A DNA stretch of 64,000 bases from Mycolicibacterium sp. ND9-15 (GTDB lineage Bacteria > Actinomycetota > Actinomycetes > Mycobacteriales > Mycobacteriaceae), in contig NZ_CP142362.1 in assembly GCF_035918395.1 (NCBI RefSeq), positions 3,385,501-3,449,500 on the forward strand, written 5' to 3'. Both the position numbers and the translations under genes were made by a program. The notes under the pieces are model-generated. The model was not told the DNA's origin and searched no databases. It saw only the letters and a program-made list of their open reading frames with translations. Below are positions 54,215 to 63,186 of the stretch, one piece after another; position 1 is the stretch's first letter, and each line of letters starts with the position of its first letter.

Positions 54215-54658
54215 TCAGTCGACGAATTCGTCGAGGACGGCGTCGACCGCATCGGTGACGCACGCGGCGACCGGGTCCGACAGGCCGGATCCCAGACCAC
54301 GATCGACGATATCCACGGTGAGCACGACGAGGCGACCGGGTAGCAGGCCGAGTGCCCGGCCGAGCGCATATGTCTGCGCCAGTCCGAGGGCATGCGAGCT
54401 CGTAGGGGCAGAGTCGGGCCTCGCATCGGGTGTCCACCGCCGGATCCGGCCCGGAATGGCATCCGGGCTGACCGCGGCATCGACCACCACAACCGTCGGC
54501 ACACCGGCCCACGCGTCGAGGATGGCGCCGGGTTCGCCGATCGCGGTCATCACCTCTATACCGGGCAGGTCGCGCCGGGCGACTTCGTCCGCCACCGCCA
54601 ATCCGACTCCGTCGTCACGGCGGAAGCTGTTGCCGATTCCGATCACCAAGTGCGTCAA
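54215..54658 (-). CDS. [NiFe]-hydrogenase maturation protease
   Basis: A 147-residue endopeptidase of the HyaD/HycI/HoxW family. GIGNSFRRDDGVGLAVADEV carries the nickel-sensing Asp, and VVVVDAAVSPDAIPG the second conserved acidic site; the His of SSHALGL completes the usual set. It would cut the C-terminal extension from the large subunit after nickel insertion. It is the last gene of the hydrogenase operon, 13 bases after the large-subunit stop, and its own stop is 3 bases from the convergent otsB1 gene. Confidence 0.92.
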   Translation of the reverse strand: MTHLVIGIGNSFRRDDGVGLAVADEVARRDLPGIEVMTAIGEPGAILDAWAGVPTVVVVDAAVSPDAIPGRIRRWTPDARPDSAPTSSHALGLAQTYALGRALGLLPGRLVVLTVDIVDRGLGSGLSDPVAACVTDAVDAVLDEFVD

Positions 54659-54671
54659 CGTCGTTCAATTG

Positions 54672-55964
54672 TCAACGTCGTTCGACCGTCAAGGTCAGGA
54701 AGTGCGCCGAGCAGGAGATGCACGGATCGTGGTTGCGAATCGCCTTCTCGCACAACGATGTCAACGTGGCGTCGTCAAGCGAGATGTTCTCTGCCACCAG
54801 CAGTCCCATCTCGTGCTCGATGGCGGACTGGTTCTGGGCGGTCGGTGGCACCATCGTCGCGGCCCGGATCAACCCGTCGTCGGAGATCTCGTAGCGGTGG
54901 TAGAGCAGGCCGCGGGGCGCCTCGCTGACCCCGTGCCCGACGCCGGCGCGGACGGGCACCTCCACGGCCGGGCGGGACGGCCGTTCGTATTCGGCGATGA
55001 TACGGAGCGACTCCTCCAGCGCATAGACCACCTCGACGGCCCGAACGACGATGCTGCGGAACGGGTTACGGCACTCGGGGCCAAGCCCGGTCTCGGCGGC
55101 GACCTCGGCCGCGATCGGGGAGAGCTTGGCGGAGTTGAGCGAGTACCGCGCCAACGGGCCGGTGAGGTAGCGGCGGCCGTCGAGGGTGGCATGCAGCGCC
55201 GTCGAATGCGGGACCTGCGCTTCGACCACATGGTCGGTGAAATCTTCGAGCGGGAACGGAACGCCCGCGCTGCGGGCGATGCCTCCGTCCTCGATGGGGT
55301 AGCGGTCCGGATCCGACAGCGACAGGAACTCGTGATCGAATTCGGTGTCGGGGATGTCGAATCGAGATACCTCCCGGGCGGTGTACAACGCATCGTCGAG
55401 TGCGCCCCGCAGCATCTCGGCCAGCGGCTCGAGAGCAGCACGAGTCGGGGTCGAGAAGAACCCGCCGAGCCGCACATTGATCGGATGGATTGCGCGGCCG
55501 CCGATCTGCTCCATCAACCGGTTGCCCGCCTTCTTGAGGGCAAGCCCGCGCTCCAGCAGCTGCGGGCGATCCTTGGCCATCGCGATGGCGTCGGGGTAAC
55601 CCAGGAAGTCGGGCATGTGCAGCAGATAGATGTGCAGGGCGTGACTGTGGATCCATTCGCCGCAGTACAGCAACCGGCGCAGCGCCACCAGTTCGGGGTC
55701 CACCGTCACTTTGCAGGCGTCCTCGATCGCGTTGCACGCGCTGACCTGGTAGGCGACCGGGCATATTCCGCACACGCGCGCGGTGATGTCAGGCGGCTCG
55801 GTGTAGGCCCGTCCGCGCAGGAATGCCTCGAAAAACCTTGGCGGCTCGTAGATGTTGAGCTCGACGTTCTCGACCGCACCGTCGACCAGCGTGACGTTGA
55901 GCGCTCCCTCGCCCTCGACACGCGTCAGTGCGCCGACGGTGAGCGTCCGAGTCTCCTCGTTCAC
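54672..55964 (-). CDS. hyhL: Group 3b [NiFe]-hydrogenase large (catalytic) subunit
   Basis: A 430-residue cytoplasmic hydrogenase catalytic subunit. The nickel-iron site cysteines are in the L1 motif ARVCGICP (Cys65, Cys68) and the L2 motif [12 protein letters not shown] (Cys415, Cys418). After His421 a nine-residue tail FLTLTVERR awaits removal by the protease encoded next. The compact length and the partner set (diaphorase plus Fe-S protein) assign it to NADP-linked group 3b (sulfhydrogenase) enzymes, like M. smegmatis Hyh. Its start overlaps the small-subunit stop (ATGA). Confidence 0.95.
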   Translation of the reverse strand: MNEETRTLTVGALTRVEGEGALNVTLVDGAVENVELNIYEPPRFFEAFLRGRAYTEPPDITARVCGICPVAYQVSACNAIEDACKVTVDPELVALRRLLYCGEWIHSHALHIYLLHMPDFLGYPDAIAMAKDRPQLLERGLALKKAGNRLMEQIGGRAIHPINVRLGGFFSTPTRAALEPLAEMLRGALDDALYTAREVSRFDIPDTEFDHEFLSLSDPDRYPIEDGGIARSAGVPFPLEDFTDHVVEAQVPHSTALHATLDGRRYLTGPLARYSLNSAKLSPIAAEVAAETGLGPECRNPFRSIVVRAVEVVYALEESLRIIAEYERPSRPAVEVPVRAGVGHGVSEAPRGLLYHRYEISDDGLIRAATMVPPTAQNQSAIEHEMGLLVAENISLDDATLTSLCEKAIRNHDPCISCSAHFLTLTVERR

Positions 55965-56719
55965 AGATCGTTCCGTTCCTCGGTGAAGGGCGCGACGTTG
56001 AAGGTGGAAAAGACCCGCCCGACGTCGTCAGCCGACATCCCGTCGCGGCGCAGCACCGGGATCAGCGCGGCGGTGTTCGGCGTGGCGGCAGGACCGAAAC
56101 AGCCATAGCAGCCCCGGTGAAACGACGGGCACAGTGCGCCGCACCCGGCATGCGTCACGGGGCCGAGACAGGGAATGCCGTCGGCGACCACCACACACGT
56201 CACGCCGCGGTTCTTACATTCGGTACACACCGTCTTGGCGGGCAGCCGCGGTTTACGGCCGACCAGCAGAGCCGCGAGGGTGTCGAGCAGTTGGCCGCGG
56301 TCGATGGGACAGCCTTGGAGTTGGTAGTCGACCTGCGCGTGGGCGGAGGCGGGGGTGGACGTGGCGAGTGTGTCGATGTACTCGGGTCGCGCGTAGACGA
56401 CGGAAGCGAACTCGTCGACGTCGGCGAAATTGCGCAACGCCTGGATTCCGCCGCCGGTGGCACAGGCGCCGATCGTCACCAGCGTGCGTGACTGCTCGCG
56501 GATCTCCTTGATCCGCCGTTCGTCGGCGGCGGTGGTGATCGAGCCCTCGACGAGCGAGACGTCGTAGGGCCCGCCGACGACCGCGCTCGAGGCTTCCAGG
56601 AAGGTGGCGATCTGTACCTCTGCCGCGATGGTGAGCAACTCGTCTTCGCAGTCCAACAAGGTGAGCTGGCAACCGTCGCAAGACGCGAACTTCCATACCG
56701 CCAACGTGGGCTTGGCCAT
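55961..56719 (-). CDS. hyhS: Group 3b [NiFe]-hydrogenase small subunit
   Basis: A 252-residue electron-transfer subunit without a Tat signal, so cytoplasmic. Proximal cluster ligands start with [15 protein letters not shown] (Cys14, Cys17), continue with GACATGG and LQGCPID, and the C-terminal part adds [19 protein letters not shown] and GCYGCFGP for further [4Fe-4S] clusters. It adjoins hyhG without spacing and overlaps hyhL by four bases. Confidence 0.95.
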   Translation of the reverse strand: MAKPTLAVWKFASCDGCQLTLLDCEDELLTIAAEVQIATFLEASSAVVGGPYDVSLVEGSITTAADERRIKEIREQSRTLVTIGACATGGGIQALRNFADVDEFASVVYARPEYIDTLATSTPASAHAQVDYQLQGCPIDRGQLLDTLAALLVGRKPRLPAKTVCTECKNRGVTCVVVADGIPCLGPVTHAGCGALCPSFHRGCYGCFGPAATPNTAALIPVLRRDGMSADDVGRVFSTFNVAPFTEERNDL

Positions 56720-57574
56720 CTAGAGCTCCTTCACCCGCAGCAGTGGTTCTGCGACGTCGTAACCGACGACCGGACCGTCACGGCAGAGCAGCAGCGGCCC
56801 CAGTTGGCAGTGTCCGCACCAGCCGATGCCGCACTGCATGTTGCGCTCGAGTGAAACCCGGATAGCGTTGAACGCCAGCCCTTTACGGACCAACTCGTGC
56901 GCGGCGTTGCGCATCATCACCTCCGGGCCGCACAGGAAACCGATCGTGTTGGCCGGCCGTACGGCCAACCGGCGCAGCGGCTCCGTGACGAAGCCGACTT
57001 CACCCGGCCAGCCCTGCACGGGCACGTCGACGGTCACATGCACGTCGATGTCTGCGCGTCGCGCCCACTCTGCGAGCTCGCCCCGGAACAGGAAATCGTC
57101 GCTGGCGCGCGCGCCGGCGATCAACGTCACGCGGCCGAACCTCTCGCGCTCGGTCAGCGCGGCCAGGACGACCGGGCGCAGCGGGGCCAACCCGACGCCG
57201 CCGGCCACGATCACCAGGTCGCGTCCGGCCGCCGTGTCCATCCCCCAGTGGGTGCCGAATGGTCCGCGCAGTCCGATCTCGGTGCCGGGTTGCGCGTCGT
57301 GCAGCGCCCGGCTGACCGCACCGACGGCGCGCACGGTGTGGGTGACGGCATCGTCCTGGAAGGTCGGGACGCCGCTGACCGAGATCGCGACCTCGCCGAC
57401 CCCGAACGCGTACATCATCATGAATTCGCCGGGCCGCGCCGGCGCCAGCGCATCGCCCACGGGCGAGAGAACCAGCGTCGCCGAATCGCGGTTCTCCACG
57501 ACACGGTCGATCACCCGGTAGGGCACCGGATGCATCGCAGAGTGGGTCGAACGCTTGGTCGCCGTCTCAGTCAT
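56720..57574 (-). CDS. hyhG: Hydrogenase diaphorase subunit (FAD/NAD(P)-binding, ferredoxin reductase-like)
   Basis: A 284-residue flavoprotein of the ferredoxin-NADP reductase/PyrK-type family: the FAD domain contains [20 protein letters not shown], the nucleotide domain [12 protein letters not shown] and [11 protein letters not shown], and the C-terminal [2Fe-2S] site [15 protein letters not shown] plus a further Cys. It passes electrons between NAD(P)H and the hydrogenase. Its start overlaps the hyhB stop by 8 bases. ATG at 57574 gives a short unstructured leader before the conserved PYRVIDR. Confidence 0.93.
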   Translation of the reverse strand: MTETATKRSTHSAMHPVPYRVIDRVVENRDSATLVLSPVGDALAPARPGEFMMMYAFGVGEVAISVSGVPTFQDDAVTHTVRAVGAVSRALHDAQPGTEIGLRGPFGTHWGMDTAAGRDLVIVAGGVGLAPLRPVVLAALTERERFGRVTLIAGARASDDFLFRGELAEWARRADIDVHVTVDVPVQGWPGEVGFVTEPLRRLAVRPANTIGFLCGPEVMMRNAAHELVRKGLAFNAIRVSLERNMQCGIGWCGHCQLGPLLLCRDGPVVGYDVAEPLLRVKEL

Positions 57575-58673
57575 CGCGACCCTTCGCTTGTTCTGAGAGC
57601 GTCGTCATCTCCTCGGTGATGTCTATTCCGGTGGGACACCAAGCAATACAGCGTCCGCAGCCGACACAGCCTGACATACCGAACTGGTCGTGCCAGGTGC
57701 CCAGTTTGTGGGTGAGCCAGTGGCGGTATCGCGACGGACCGGACTGCCGGACGCTGCCCTCGTGGACGAAGGTGAAGTCGAACTCGAAACACGACGCCCA
57801 GTGCATCCAGCGCTCGGCATGCTCACCGGTCAGGTCGGTGACGTCCTCGACGCTCGTACAGAAGCACGTCGGGCAGACCATCGTGCAGTTGCCACAGGTC
57901 AGGCACCGGCTGGCGACCTCGTTCCAGTGCGGTGACTCGCGGGACTCCACCAGCAGGTTGCGCAGATCGCCATCCGGCATGCGCCGCCCCATCCGGTCCG
58001 CGGCCTGCGCGACATCTCGGCGCGCGGAATCGATTTCGATATCGCTGGCTTCTCGGTGCGGGAGATCGGCGAGCACCTCGGCGCCGACGTCGCTCCCGGC
58101 CTCCACGAGGTACCAGCAGCCGTCCGGTCCTGTGCGCTCGGTGAGGGCGAGGTCGTAACCCGGCCCGGCGGCCGGCCCCGTTCCCATCGACGCGCAGAAG
58201 CACAAGCCACCCGGTTCGGTGCAGTTCACCGCGACGACGAAGAGTCTGGCCAACCGTCCGGTGAAGCCCTGGTCCGGATGGGCGCTCCTGCCGAGCACGC
58301 CGTCGAGGGTGGCGATGGCGGCGAGGTCGCAGCCCCGTACGCCGACGAACGCGTAGCGCGGCTCATCCTCGGGCACTTCGGCATCGGACGACCACAACTT
58401 CTGCCGCGACGGGTGCAAAAACTGCTTCCACGATTGGGGCCCCGCCGAATGGCCGAACACCGCCTCGTCGTCGCGACGGCGCAGCCGGTATTGGCCGGGA
58501 GCGACGTCCACCCCCCACCCGCGCGGTAGGTCGTCGGCCGTGTCCAGCTCGGCGAGCACGATGGCGTTGTCCGACACCGTCGGTCCCACCACGCGGTAGC
58601 CGCGGTCGATCAGGGTGGACACCAGGCGCTCTAGCCCTGCGGCGTCGATCACCGCGCTTTTCATAGGAGCCAT
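57567..58673 (-). CDS. hyhB: Hydrogenase iron-sulfur (beta) subunit
   Basis: A 368-residue protein of the anaerobic sulfite reductase A/HyhB type, with two C-terminal [4Fe-4S] binding motifs CLTCGNCTMVCPTC and CVGCGRCIAWCPTG, and conserved RGCDLAAI and CFCASMG in the N-terminal part. It connects the diaphorase to the small subunit. It is the first gene of the operon hyhB-hyhG-hyhS-hyhL-protease. ATG at 58673 and ATG at 58664 are both possible; neither has a clear ribosome site. A DosR-like box lies 50 bases upstream, shared with the divergent flavoprotein gene. Confidence 0.92.
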   Translation of the reverse strand: MAPMKSAVIDAAGLERLVSTLIDRGYRVVGPTVSDNAIVLAELDTADDLPRGWGVDVAPGQYRLRRRDDEAVFGHSAGPQSWKQFLHPSRQKLWSSDAEVPEDEPRYAFVGVRGCDLAAIATLDGVLGRSAHPDQGFTGRLARLFVVAVNCTEPGGLCFCASMGTGPAAGPGYDLALTERTGPDGCWYLVEAGSDVGAEVLADLPHREASDIEIDSARRDVAQAADRMGRRMPDGDLRNLLVESRESPHWNEVASRCLTCGNCTMVCPTCFCTSVEDVTDLTGEHAERWMHWASCFEFDFTFVHEGSVRQSGPSRYRHWLTHKLGTWHDQFGMSGCVGCGRCIAWCPTGIDITEEMTTLSEQAKGRDD

Positions 58674-58722
58674 GATGCGCCATCCGGGGACGCGGCGCCG
58701 GTGTCCTTGGTTATTCAAAGAA

Positions 58723-58736
58723 GGGACTTTGTGCCA
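58723..58736. promoter_or_regulatory. Candidate DosR box between the hydrogenase and PPOX-pfkB operons
   Basis: GGGACTTTGTGCCA matches 11 of 14 positions of GGGACTTTCGGCCC, with the left half-site perfect. It is 50 bases from hyhB and 36 bases from the gene at 58772, so it could control both directions. Confidence 0.55.
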
Positions 58737-58771
58737 CGGCGCCGATCGCGCGCGCCGGTTACGGTCACCTC

Positions 58772-59206
58772 ATGTCGGAAGACTTTCAAGCGGTCACGAT
58801 CCTGCCCGAGACGGAATGCTGGAAGCTGTTGTCGAGCCGCGCGCTCGGTCGGCTCGTCACCAGTGTGGACGGCAACCCGGAGATCTTCCCGGTGAACTAC
58901 GTCGTACAGCACCGCACCGTGCTGTTCCGCACGGCAGAGGGCACGAAACTCGTCAGCACCGCGATCAACCACAACGTGCTCTTCGAGGTCGACGACCACG
59001 ACGCGGTCGAAGGGTGGAGTGTGATCGTCAAAGGCGTCGCCCGCTCGGTGCGCAGCGAGGAGGACATCGCCGAGGCGGAGCGCGCGCAGCTGCTGCCCTG
59101 GATCGCCACGGTGAAACAGCACTACGTACGCATCCGGCCGCTGAGCGTAACCGGCCGACGGTTCATGTTCGGCGCCGAACCGGATCGTGAGTTCACCGCC
59201 GTTTGA
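58772..59206 (+). CDS. Pyridoxamine 5'-phosphate oxidase-like flavin split-barrel protein
   Basis: A 144-residue split-barrel protein: LSSRALGRLVTSVDGNPEIFPVNY is the typical opening (split here at the barrel turn), HRTVLFRTAEGTKL the second hairpin, and VKGVARSV the central strand. Such domains bind FMN, F420 or heme. Small proteins of this class (for example Rv0080, Rv3129) belong to the DosR regulon in M. tuberculosis. It is 59 bases upstream of pfkB in the same direction and divergent from the hydrogenase operon. Confidence 0.88.
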   Translation: MSEDFQAVTILPETECWKLLSSRALGRLVTSVDGNPEIFPVNYVVQHRTVLFRTAEGTKLVSTAINHNVLFEVDDHDAVEGWSVIVKGVARSVRSEEDIAEAERAQLLPWIATVKQHYVRIRPLSVTGRRFMFGAEPDREFTAV

Positions 59207-59265
59207 GACCATGGTCGAGTCCAGCGCTTGACCGCGAACAAGACGAGCGAACGGAGCATCGCCGC

Positions 59266-60258
59266 GTGGAACCGTCACCTCCTGCCGACGACCAGCCGAC
59301 GATCGTCACTCTGGCGATGAACCCGGCACTGGACGTCACCATCGACGCCGACGTCGTGCAGCACACGTCGAAGATCCGGTGCGCGGGCGCCCGGTACGAC
59401 CCCGGCGGCGGCGGCGTCAACGTGGCGCGCTTCGTGCGGGTGCTCGGCGGGTCGGTGGCCGCGGTCTTTCCGGCGGGCGGGCCGACGGGTGCGGTGGTCA
59501 CCGATCTCGTCGCACAGGCTGACGTGCCGGTGCGGCGCGTCCCGGTCAAGAACGCGACGCGCGAGAGTTTCACCGTCAACGAAACCAGCACCGGCAAACA
59601 GTTCCGGTTCGTGTTCCCCGGTCCCGCGCTCGATTCCGCCGAGCAGGATCAGTGCCTGGACGAGTTGCGGGCGGACGCGGCAACGGCGGAGATCGTCGTG
59701 GCCAGCGGCAGTCTCCCGCCCGGTGTGCCGGTGGACTTCTTCAACCGGGTGGCCGACATCTGCCGCGAACTCGGCGTCCTGCTCATCCTCGATACGTGGG
59801 GTGGCGGACTACGTCACGTGCAGTCGGGCGTGTTTCTGATGAAGCCGAGCCTGCGTGAACTCCGCGAGTGCGTCGGCCTCCCGCTGGAGACCGAAGCAGA
59901 GCAACTCGCGGCCGCCCACGGCCTCATCGACCGCGGGGTCACACAGGCGGTCATCGTGTCGCTGGGCTCCGACGGCGCGCTGTTGGCCACGCCGCACGAG
60001 AGCTATAAGTTTCCGCCCGTCCCCGTCGAACCAATCAGCAGCGTCGGCGCGGGAGACGCGATGGTCACCGGAATCACCATCGGCTTGACCCGCGCCTGGC
60101 CGCTCGTCAAGTCGGTGCGGTTCGGCATCGCCGCCGCAACCGCGAAGCTGCGCATGCCGGGAACCGCGGCGTTCACCAGCGCCGATGTGGAGCGGTTCTT
60201 CGAGATGGTTCCCGAACCCACCCAGATCACCGGAGAGATCGGCGCGGTCCGCGATTGA
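59266..60258 (+). CDS. pfkB: PfkB-family phosphofructokinase (6-phosphofructokinase 2-like)
   Basis: A 330-residue ribokinase-fold sugar kinase. N-terminal TLAMNPALDVTI, the substrate region PGGGGVNVARFVRVLGG, SGSLPPGVPVDFF and the catalytic anion hole SVGAGDAMVTG (Asp as base) fit 1-phosphofructokinase/PfkB. M. tuberculosis pfkB (Rv2029c) is a DosR target of similar length. GTG at 59266 is chosen because the upstream codons do not resemble the family and GGAG lies before it. It would phosphorylate fructose 6-phosphate or a related sugar phosphate. Confidence 0.92.
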   Translation: MEPSPPADDQPTIVTLAMNPALDVTIDADVVQHTSKIRCAGARYDPGGGGVNVARFVRVLGGSVAAVFPAGGPTGAVVTDLVAQADVPVRRVPVKNATRESFTVNETSTGKQFRFVFPGPALDSAEQDQCLDELRADAATAEIVVASGSLPPGVPVDFFNRVADICRELGVLLILDTWGGGLRHVQSGVFLMKPSLRELRECVGLPLETEAEQLAAAHGLIDRGVTQAVIVSLGSDGALLATPHESYKFPPVPVEPISSVGAGDAMVTGITIGLTRAWPLVKSVRFGIAAATAKLRMPGTAAFTSADVERFFEMVPEPTQITGEIGAVRD

Positions 60259-60275
60259 GTGTGATGCGGTCACAC
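60259..60275. terminator. Short palindrome between convergent pfkB and KAS genes
   Basis: GTGTGA (60259-60264) and TCACAC (60270-60275) flank five bases. The element lies at the convergent gene ends and could act as a small bidirectional terminator. It also resembles a CRP site with one base too few in the spacer. Confidence 0.35.
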
Positions 60276-61139
60276 CCGATACAGGGTGGCGCCCGCGGTG
60301 ACGCCGGCGCCCGCGGCGGCGAGCAACAGTTGTGCGCCGGGTCGCGCCCTGCTCAGGGCGTCGGACAGCGCGGCCACGAGGGACACGGTGTGCAGGCCGG
60401 TGTCGTCGGCAACGGTGATCCGGTCGGGCCCCACGTCCAGCCTGGCCGCGAGCGCGGCCCGGTACTGCGCGTGTGCGGGAGCCGCGACGATCGCGTCGAG
60501 GTCCTCGGCCGTAATCGACGCGGCCCTCAGACACTGGCCGGCCGCCCGCGCCGCGGCATCGGCGAACGCTTCGTCCGCCGACTCTGGTACATCGAAACGC
60601 AGGACGTTGCGGTGGTCGATCAGTCCGACTGTCGCGCTGTAGGTTTCGCGCGCCTCCGGAAGGTTCGTCCAGTGCGTTCGGGCGAGGCCACGGTCGTCGT
60701 CGGTCCAGCTACACAGCAGTGCGCCGCCGGCAGGCGCGAACGGAAAACGTTCGCTCAGCCCGCGCCCTGGGTTCGCGTCGCTCGCGACCACGAGGGCACG
60801 GTCGACGGCGTGCGACCGCAGGAACCCGTCGACCACTTGCAGCGCGGTGAGGACGCCGCACGGACCGTTCGCCACATCGAAGGAGAACGTTCCGTGCGAG
60901 CCGGCGTGCGGGTCTTCGGGGTTGGCGCCGATGTCGTGTTGGATCATCGCCGCCAGGGCGGGCTCCCCGAGGTTGCGGTCGCGATAGATGCCCGCGTTGA
61001 TGAGAAGGTCGAGGTCGTGCGGTGGACACCCCGCGTTGTGGAGGCAGTCGCGAGCGGCCTTGACCGCCAGGCGAAGTGCGCTGTGCCGGTGACGCCAGCG
61101 TCCCGGTGCCAACTCGATGCGATCAATCCTCGTGGCCAT
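60270..61139 (-). CDS. KAS III-like protein with incomplete catalytic triad (partner subunit)
   Basis: A 289-residue thiolase-fold protein of the beta-ketoacyl-ACP synthase III group. The nucleophile elbow FDVANGPCGVL has Cys94, and His223 lies in APAHAQYR, but the position of the catalytic Asn (normally GN in the GNTSSAS motif) reads TGLHTVSL, so Asn is missing. It lacks the first 30 or so residues of usual KAS III. It overlaps the complete KAS III gene at 61123 by 17 bases. A heterodimer with a fully active partner, as in PqsBC-like pairs, is the likeliest arrangement. Confidence 0.82.
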   Translation of the reverse strand: MATRIDRIELAPGRWRHRHSALRLAVKAARDCLHNAGCPPHDLDLLINAGIYRDRNLGEPALAAMIQHDIGANPEDPHAGSHGTFSFDVANGPCGVLTALQVVDGFLRSHAVDRALVVASDANPGRGLSERFPFAPAGGALLCSWTDDDRGLARTHWTNLPEARETYSATVGLIDHRNVLRFDVPESADEAFADAAARAAGQCLRAASITAEDLDAIVAAPAHAQYRAALAARLDVGPDRITVADDTGLHTVSLVAALSDALSRARPGAQLLLAAAGAGVTAGATLYRV

Positions 61140-62229
61140 ATCGGCTCACCAATTCCTCGTCCAGGGTCATCAGCACCACGCCGATCTCCAGACCCGACGC
61201 CAACGCGATGAGCGCTATCGTCTCGCCCGGCTCGATGTGCCGCGCTTCGAGTTCCTCGATCAGGGCGACCGTGTGGGTGGTGGACGCGGTGTTGCCGTAC
61301 CGGTCGACGGTGATCACCGCGTCATGCCGCGGGGCGTCACCGAAGGCGGCCGACACCCGCGCCATTCCCTTCCGGATTGCGCGGGCCGAGGTCTGATGCG
61401 TGATGACGTGGTCGATGTCGTGAATCGAGATACCGGCCGAATCGAGCACTTCTTCCAGCAACATCGGAGTGTTGTCCATTGCCGCCCGGTGAATCCCTCT
61501 GGCGTCGGTGAACATTCGAGCACCCGGGTCAGCGCCTTTGGGGTAGCCGAGACAAAGCCTGCTGTAGTCGGCGACGGTGGTGAAACCCGCCAGGGTGATG
61601 CTGCCGCTTCCGGTGGGCGCCCGCTCCAACAGCAGCGCGGCGCCTGCGTCACCGAGCGTCAACGACGCGAGTTCCTTGCTCATGATGCTGCGGATATGGC
61701 GGGCCGCGTTCTGGCCGAGTTGTGAGATGTATTCGCCGCTGACCACCAGTGCGCGCTCGATGACGCCCTGCCGGATCCAGTTGTTGGCGACGGTCACCCC
61801 AGAAAGCATTCCGGCGCAGGCGTTCGACAGGTCGAACGTCATCGCGTTCTCGGCCCCGATGGCCTGAGCGACGGCGCTGCTCATCGTCGGCTCGAGCCAC
61901 TGGGTCAGGCCACCGCGGAATTTGGTGATGCTGCAACTGATCACCGCGTCCACCGACGAAGCTTCCTGGTGCGCCTTGTCGAGACAGTCGAGTGCGGCGG
62001 CCGTCGCGAGGCTGTAGGAGTCCTCGTCACCAACCGATACGCGGCGCTCGCGGATTCCGGTCAGTCGTTCGAGGTTGATGTGGGTGCGATGGCGGGTGGT
62101 GGACATCAGTTCTTCGGTCGTGAGCCGCGTGCTGGGCAGGTGACGACCGGCGCCGGCGAGCCGGGTGCGGAACGGAGGTTCCGCTCCTGTCGACGGAGGC
62201 TCCATGACCAGCCACCGATTGCGCGCCAT
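61123..62229 (-). CDS. Beta-ketoacyl-ACP synthase III-like enzyme, full triad
   Basis: A 368-residue KAS III/FabH-like condensing enzyme: nucleophile Cys138 in LSNACAGML, His278 in VITHQTSAR and Asn313 in DRYGNTASTTHT. LTGIRERRV near the N-terminus is also typical. Housekeeping FabH is about 320-335 residues, so this is a longer, specialised version. Substrate likely an acyl-CoA plus malonyl-ACP or a second acyl-CoA. ATG at 62229; ATG at 62205 is possible. A near-perfect DosR box 58 bases upstream suggests induction in hypoxia. Confidence 0.9.
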   Translation of the reverse strand: MARNRWLVMEPPSTGAEPPFRTRLAGAGRHLPSTRLTTEELMSTTRHRTHINLERLTGIRERRVSVGDEDSYSLATAAALDCLDKAHQEASSVDAVISCSITKFRGGLTQWLEPTMSSAVAQAIGAENAMTFDLSNACAGMLSGVTVANNWIRQGVIERALVVSGEYISQLGQNAARHIRSIMSKELASLTLGDAGAALLLERAPTGSGSITLAGFTTVADYSRLCLGYPKGADPGARMFTDARGIHRAAMDNTPMLLEEVLDSAGISIHDIDHVITHQTSARAIRKGMARVSAAFGDAPRHDAVITVDRYGNTASTTHTVALIEELEARHIEPGETIALIALASGLEIGVVLMTLDEELVSRYGHED

Positions 62230-62286
62230 GGCCTCATCCTGGTCGCGGACCGGCCGTCCGGAAAGGTTCTTTGGGTGGTATCGGCG

Positions 62287-62300
62287 GGGACTTTCGGCCT
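62287..62300. promoter_or_regulatory. Strong candidate DosR box upstream of the KAS III pair
   Basis: GGGACTTTCGGCCT matches 13 of 14 positions of GGGACTTTCGGCCC and is the best site in the window. It lies in the 81-base gap before the KAS III start and after the stop of the DUF732 gene. Confidence 0.7.
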
Positions 62301-62310
62301 TCGTTCGATG

Positions 62311-63186
62311 TCACTGCCCGAGGCGTATTTGCACGCCGTGGGCTCGAAGCTGGGCGAAGGTGAAGCTGAACTCGCCTCGGTGCCCCACGGAGACGACATA
62401 GCGATCCTGGCCCTCGGTTACCGGGAAGCTGAACGAGAAGTTACATGTCGCGCTGTCGGCCCTGCCCTGACCGAGCGTGGTGGTGGCCAGGATTTCGTTC
62501 TTGCCGTTCTTGACCGTGACCGGAGTGTCATGCCCGATGTCGGAATAGCCGTATGCGCCCTCACATGACGTCTCAGATGTGGCGATTGCCCCCAGGCCAT
62601 TGCTGTCCATCAGTACGAATGTCCCCTTGACGGTTGTCTTTTCGAGGATGTGGAAGCCCTCGGCGAACTGCGGGCAGAATGCCTCGACGGCGAACTTGTC
62701 GGCCGGCAGACCCTGCTCGGGTCCGCCCTCTTCCAGCTGTCGGCACACCTGGCGGGCGTGGGCGATGGCTCCGGCTTCGGAGTTGAATTCGTTCGACAGC
62801 CCGGCGTCCTTGAGCCCGGAGAGATAGGTGGTTTCCGGAGAGGGTGGTGTCGAGGTACTGCCGCGTAGCAGTGCCCAGACGATCGCTGCCGCCAAGACGA
62901 TGATCACCGTCGTCGCCCCGGTCGCCGGCCAGCTCAATCGAATGCTCGACCTCGACACGGGTATCTCGACATAGTCCGGCAGCATCTGACCACCGGTCGG
63001 GTCTGCTGCTACGCGTTTCCCGTTGCGCACCCGGTTCGTCGGACGGCCTGCGACGTAGTAGCGCCCCTCGTGTCGCGCCGTGGGGTCCGGGCGCCAGCCC
63101 GTCGACGCCGTCGGGGCGTAGACCGCCCCGCACCGGTCGCAGTTGACCTCGGAAGCAAGTTTGGAGCCGCAATATGGACAGGTCAT
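62311..63186 (-). CDS. Zinc-ribbon, single-span membrane protein with DUF732 domain
   Basis: A 291-residue protein. The N-terminus is a zinc ribbon, CPYCGSKL and CDRCGAVY; residues about 95-115 form one transmembrane helix (TTVIIVLAAAIVWALL). The extracytoplasmic part begins with a DUF732 segment (TYLSGLKDAGLSN, HARQVCRQLEEG), a mycobacterial family, and ends with a beta-rich domain with paired cysteines (TSCEGAYGYSD, SATCNFSFSF). Function unknown. ATG at 63186 is chosen because it opens the ribbon and has CGGAG upstream; the frame is open further upstream. Confidence 0.82.
   Translation of the reverse strand: MTCPYCGSKLASEVNCDRCGAVYAPTASTGWRPDPTARHEGRYYVAGRPTNRVRNGKRVAADPTGGQMLPDYVEIPVSRSSIRLSWPATGATTVIIVLAAAIVWALLRGSTSTPPSPETTYLSGLKDAGLSNEFNSEAGAIAHARQVCRQLEEGGPEQGLPADKFAVEAFCPQFAEGFHILEKTTVKGTFVLMDSNGLGAIATSETSCEGAYGYSDIGHDTPVTVKNGKNEILATTTLGQGRADSATCNFSFSFPVTEGQDRYVVSVGHRGEFSFTFAQLRAHGVQIRLGQ

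Noticed and set aside
60259..60275. CRP/Cmr-type binding site TGTGA-N5-TCACA
   Set aside because: Spacer is one base short of the CRP consensus and the position is between convergent gene ends, so a hairpin is the better reading.
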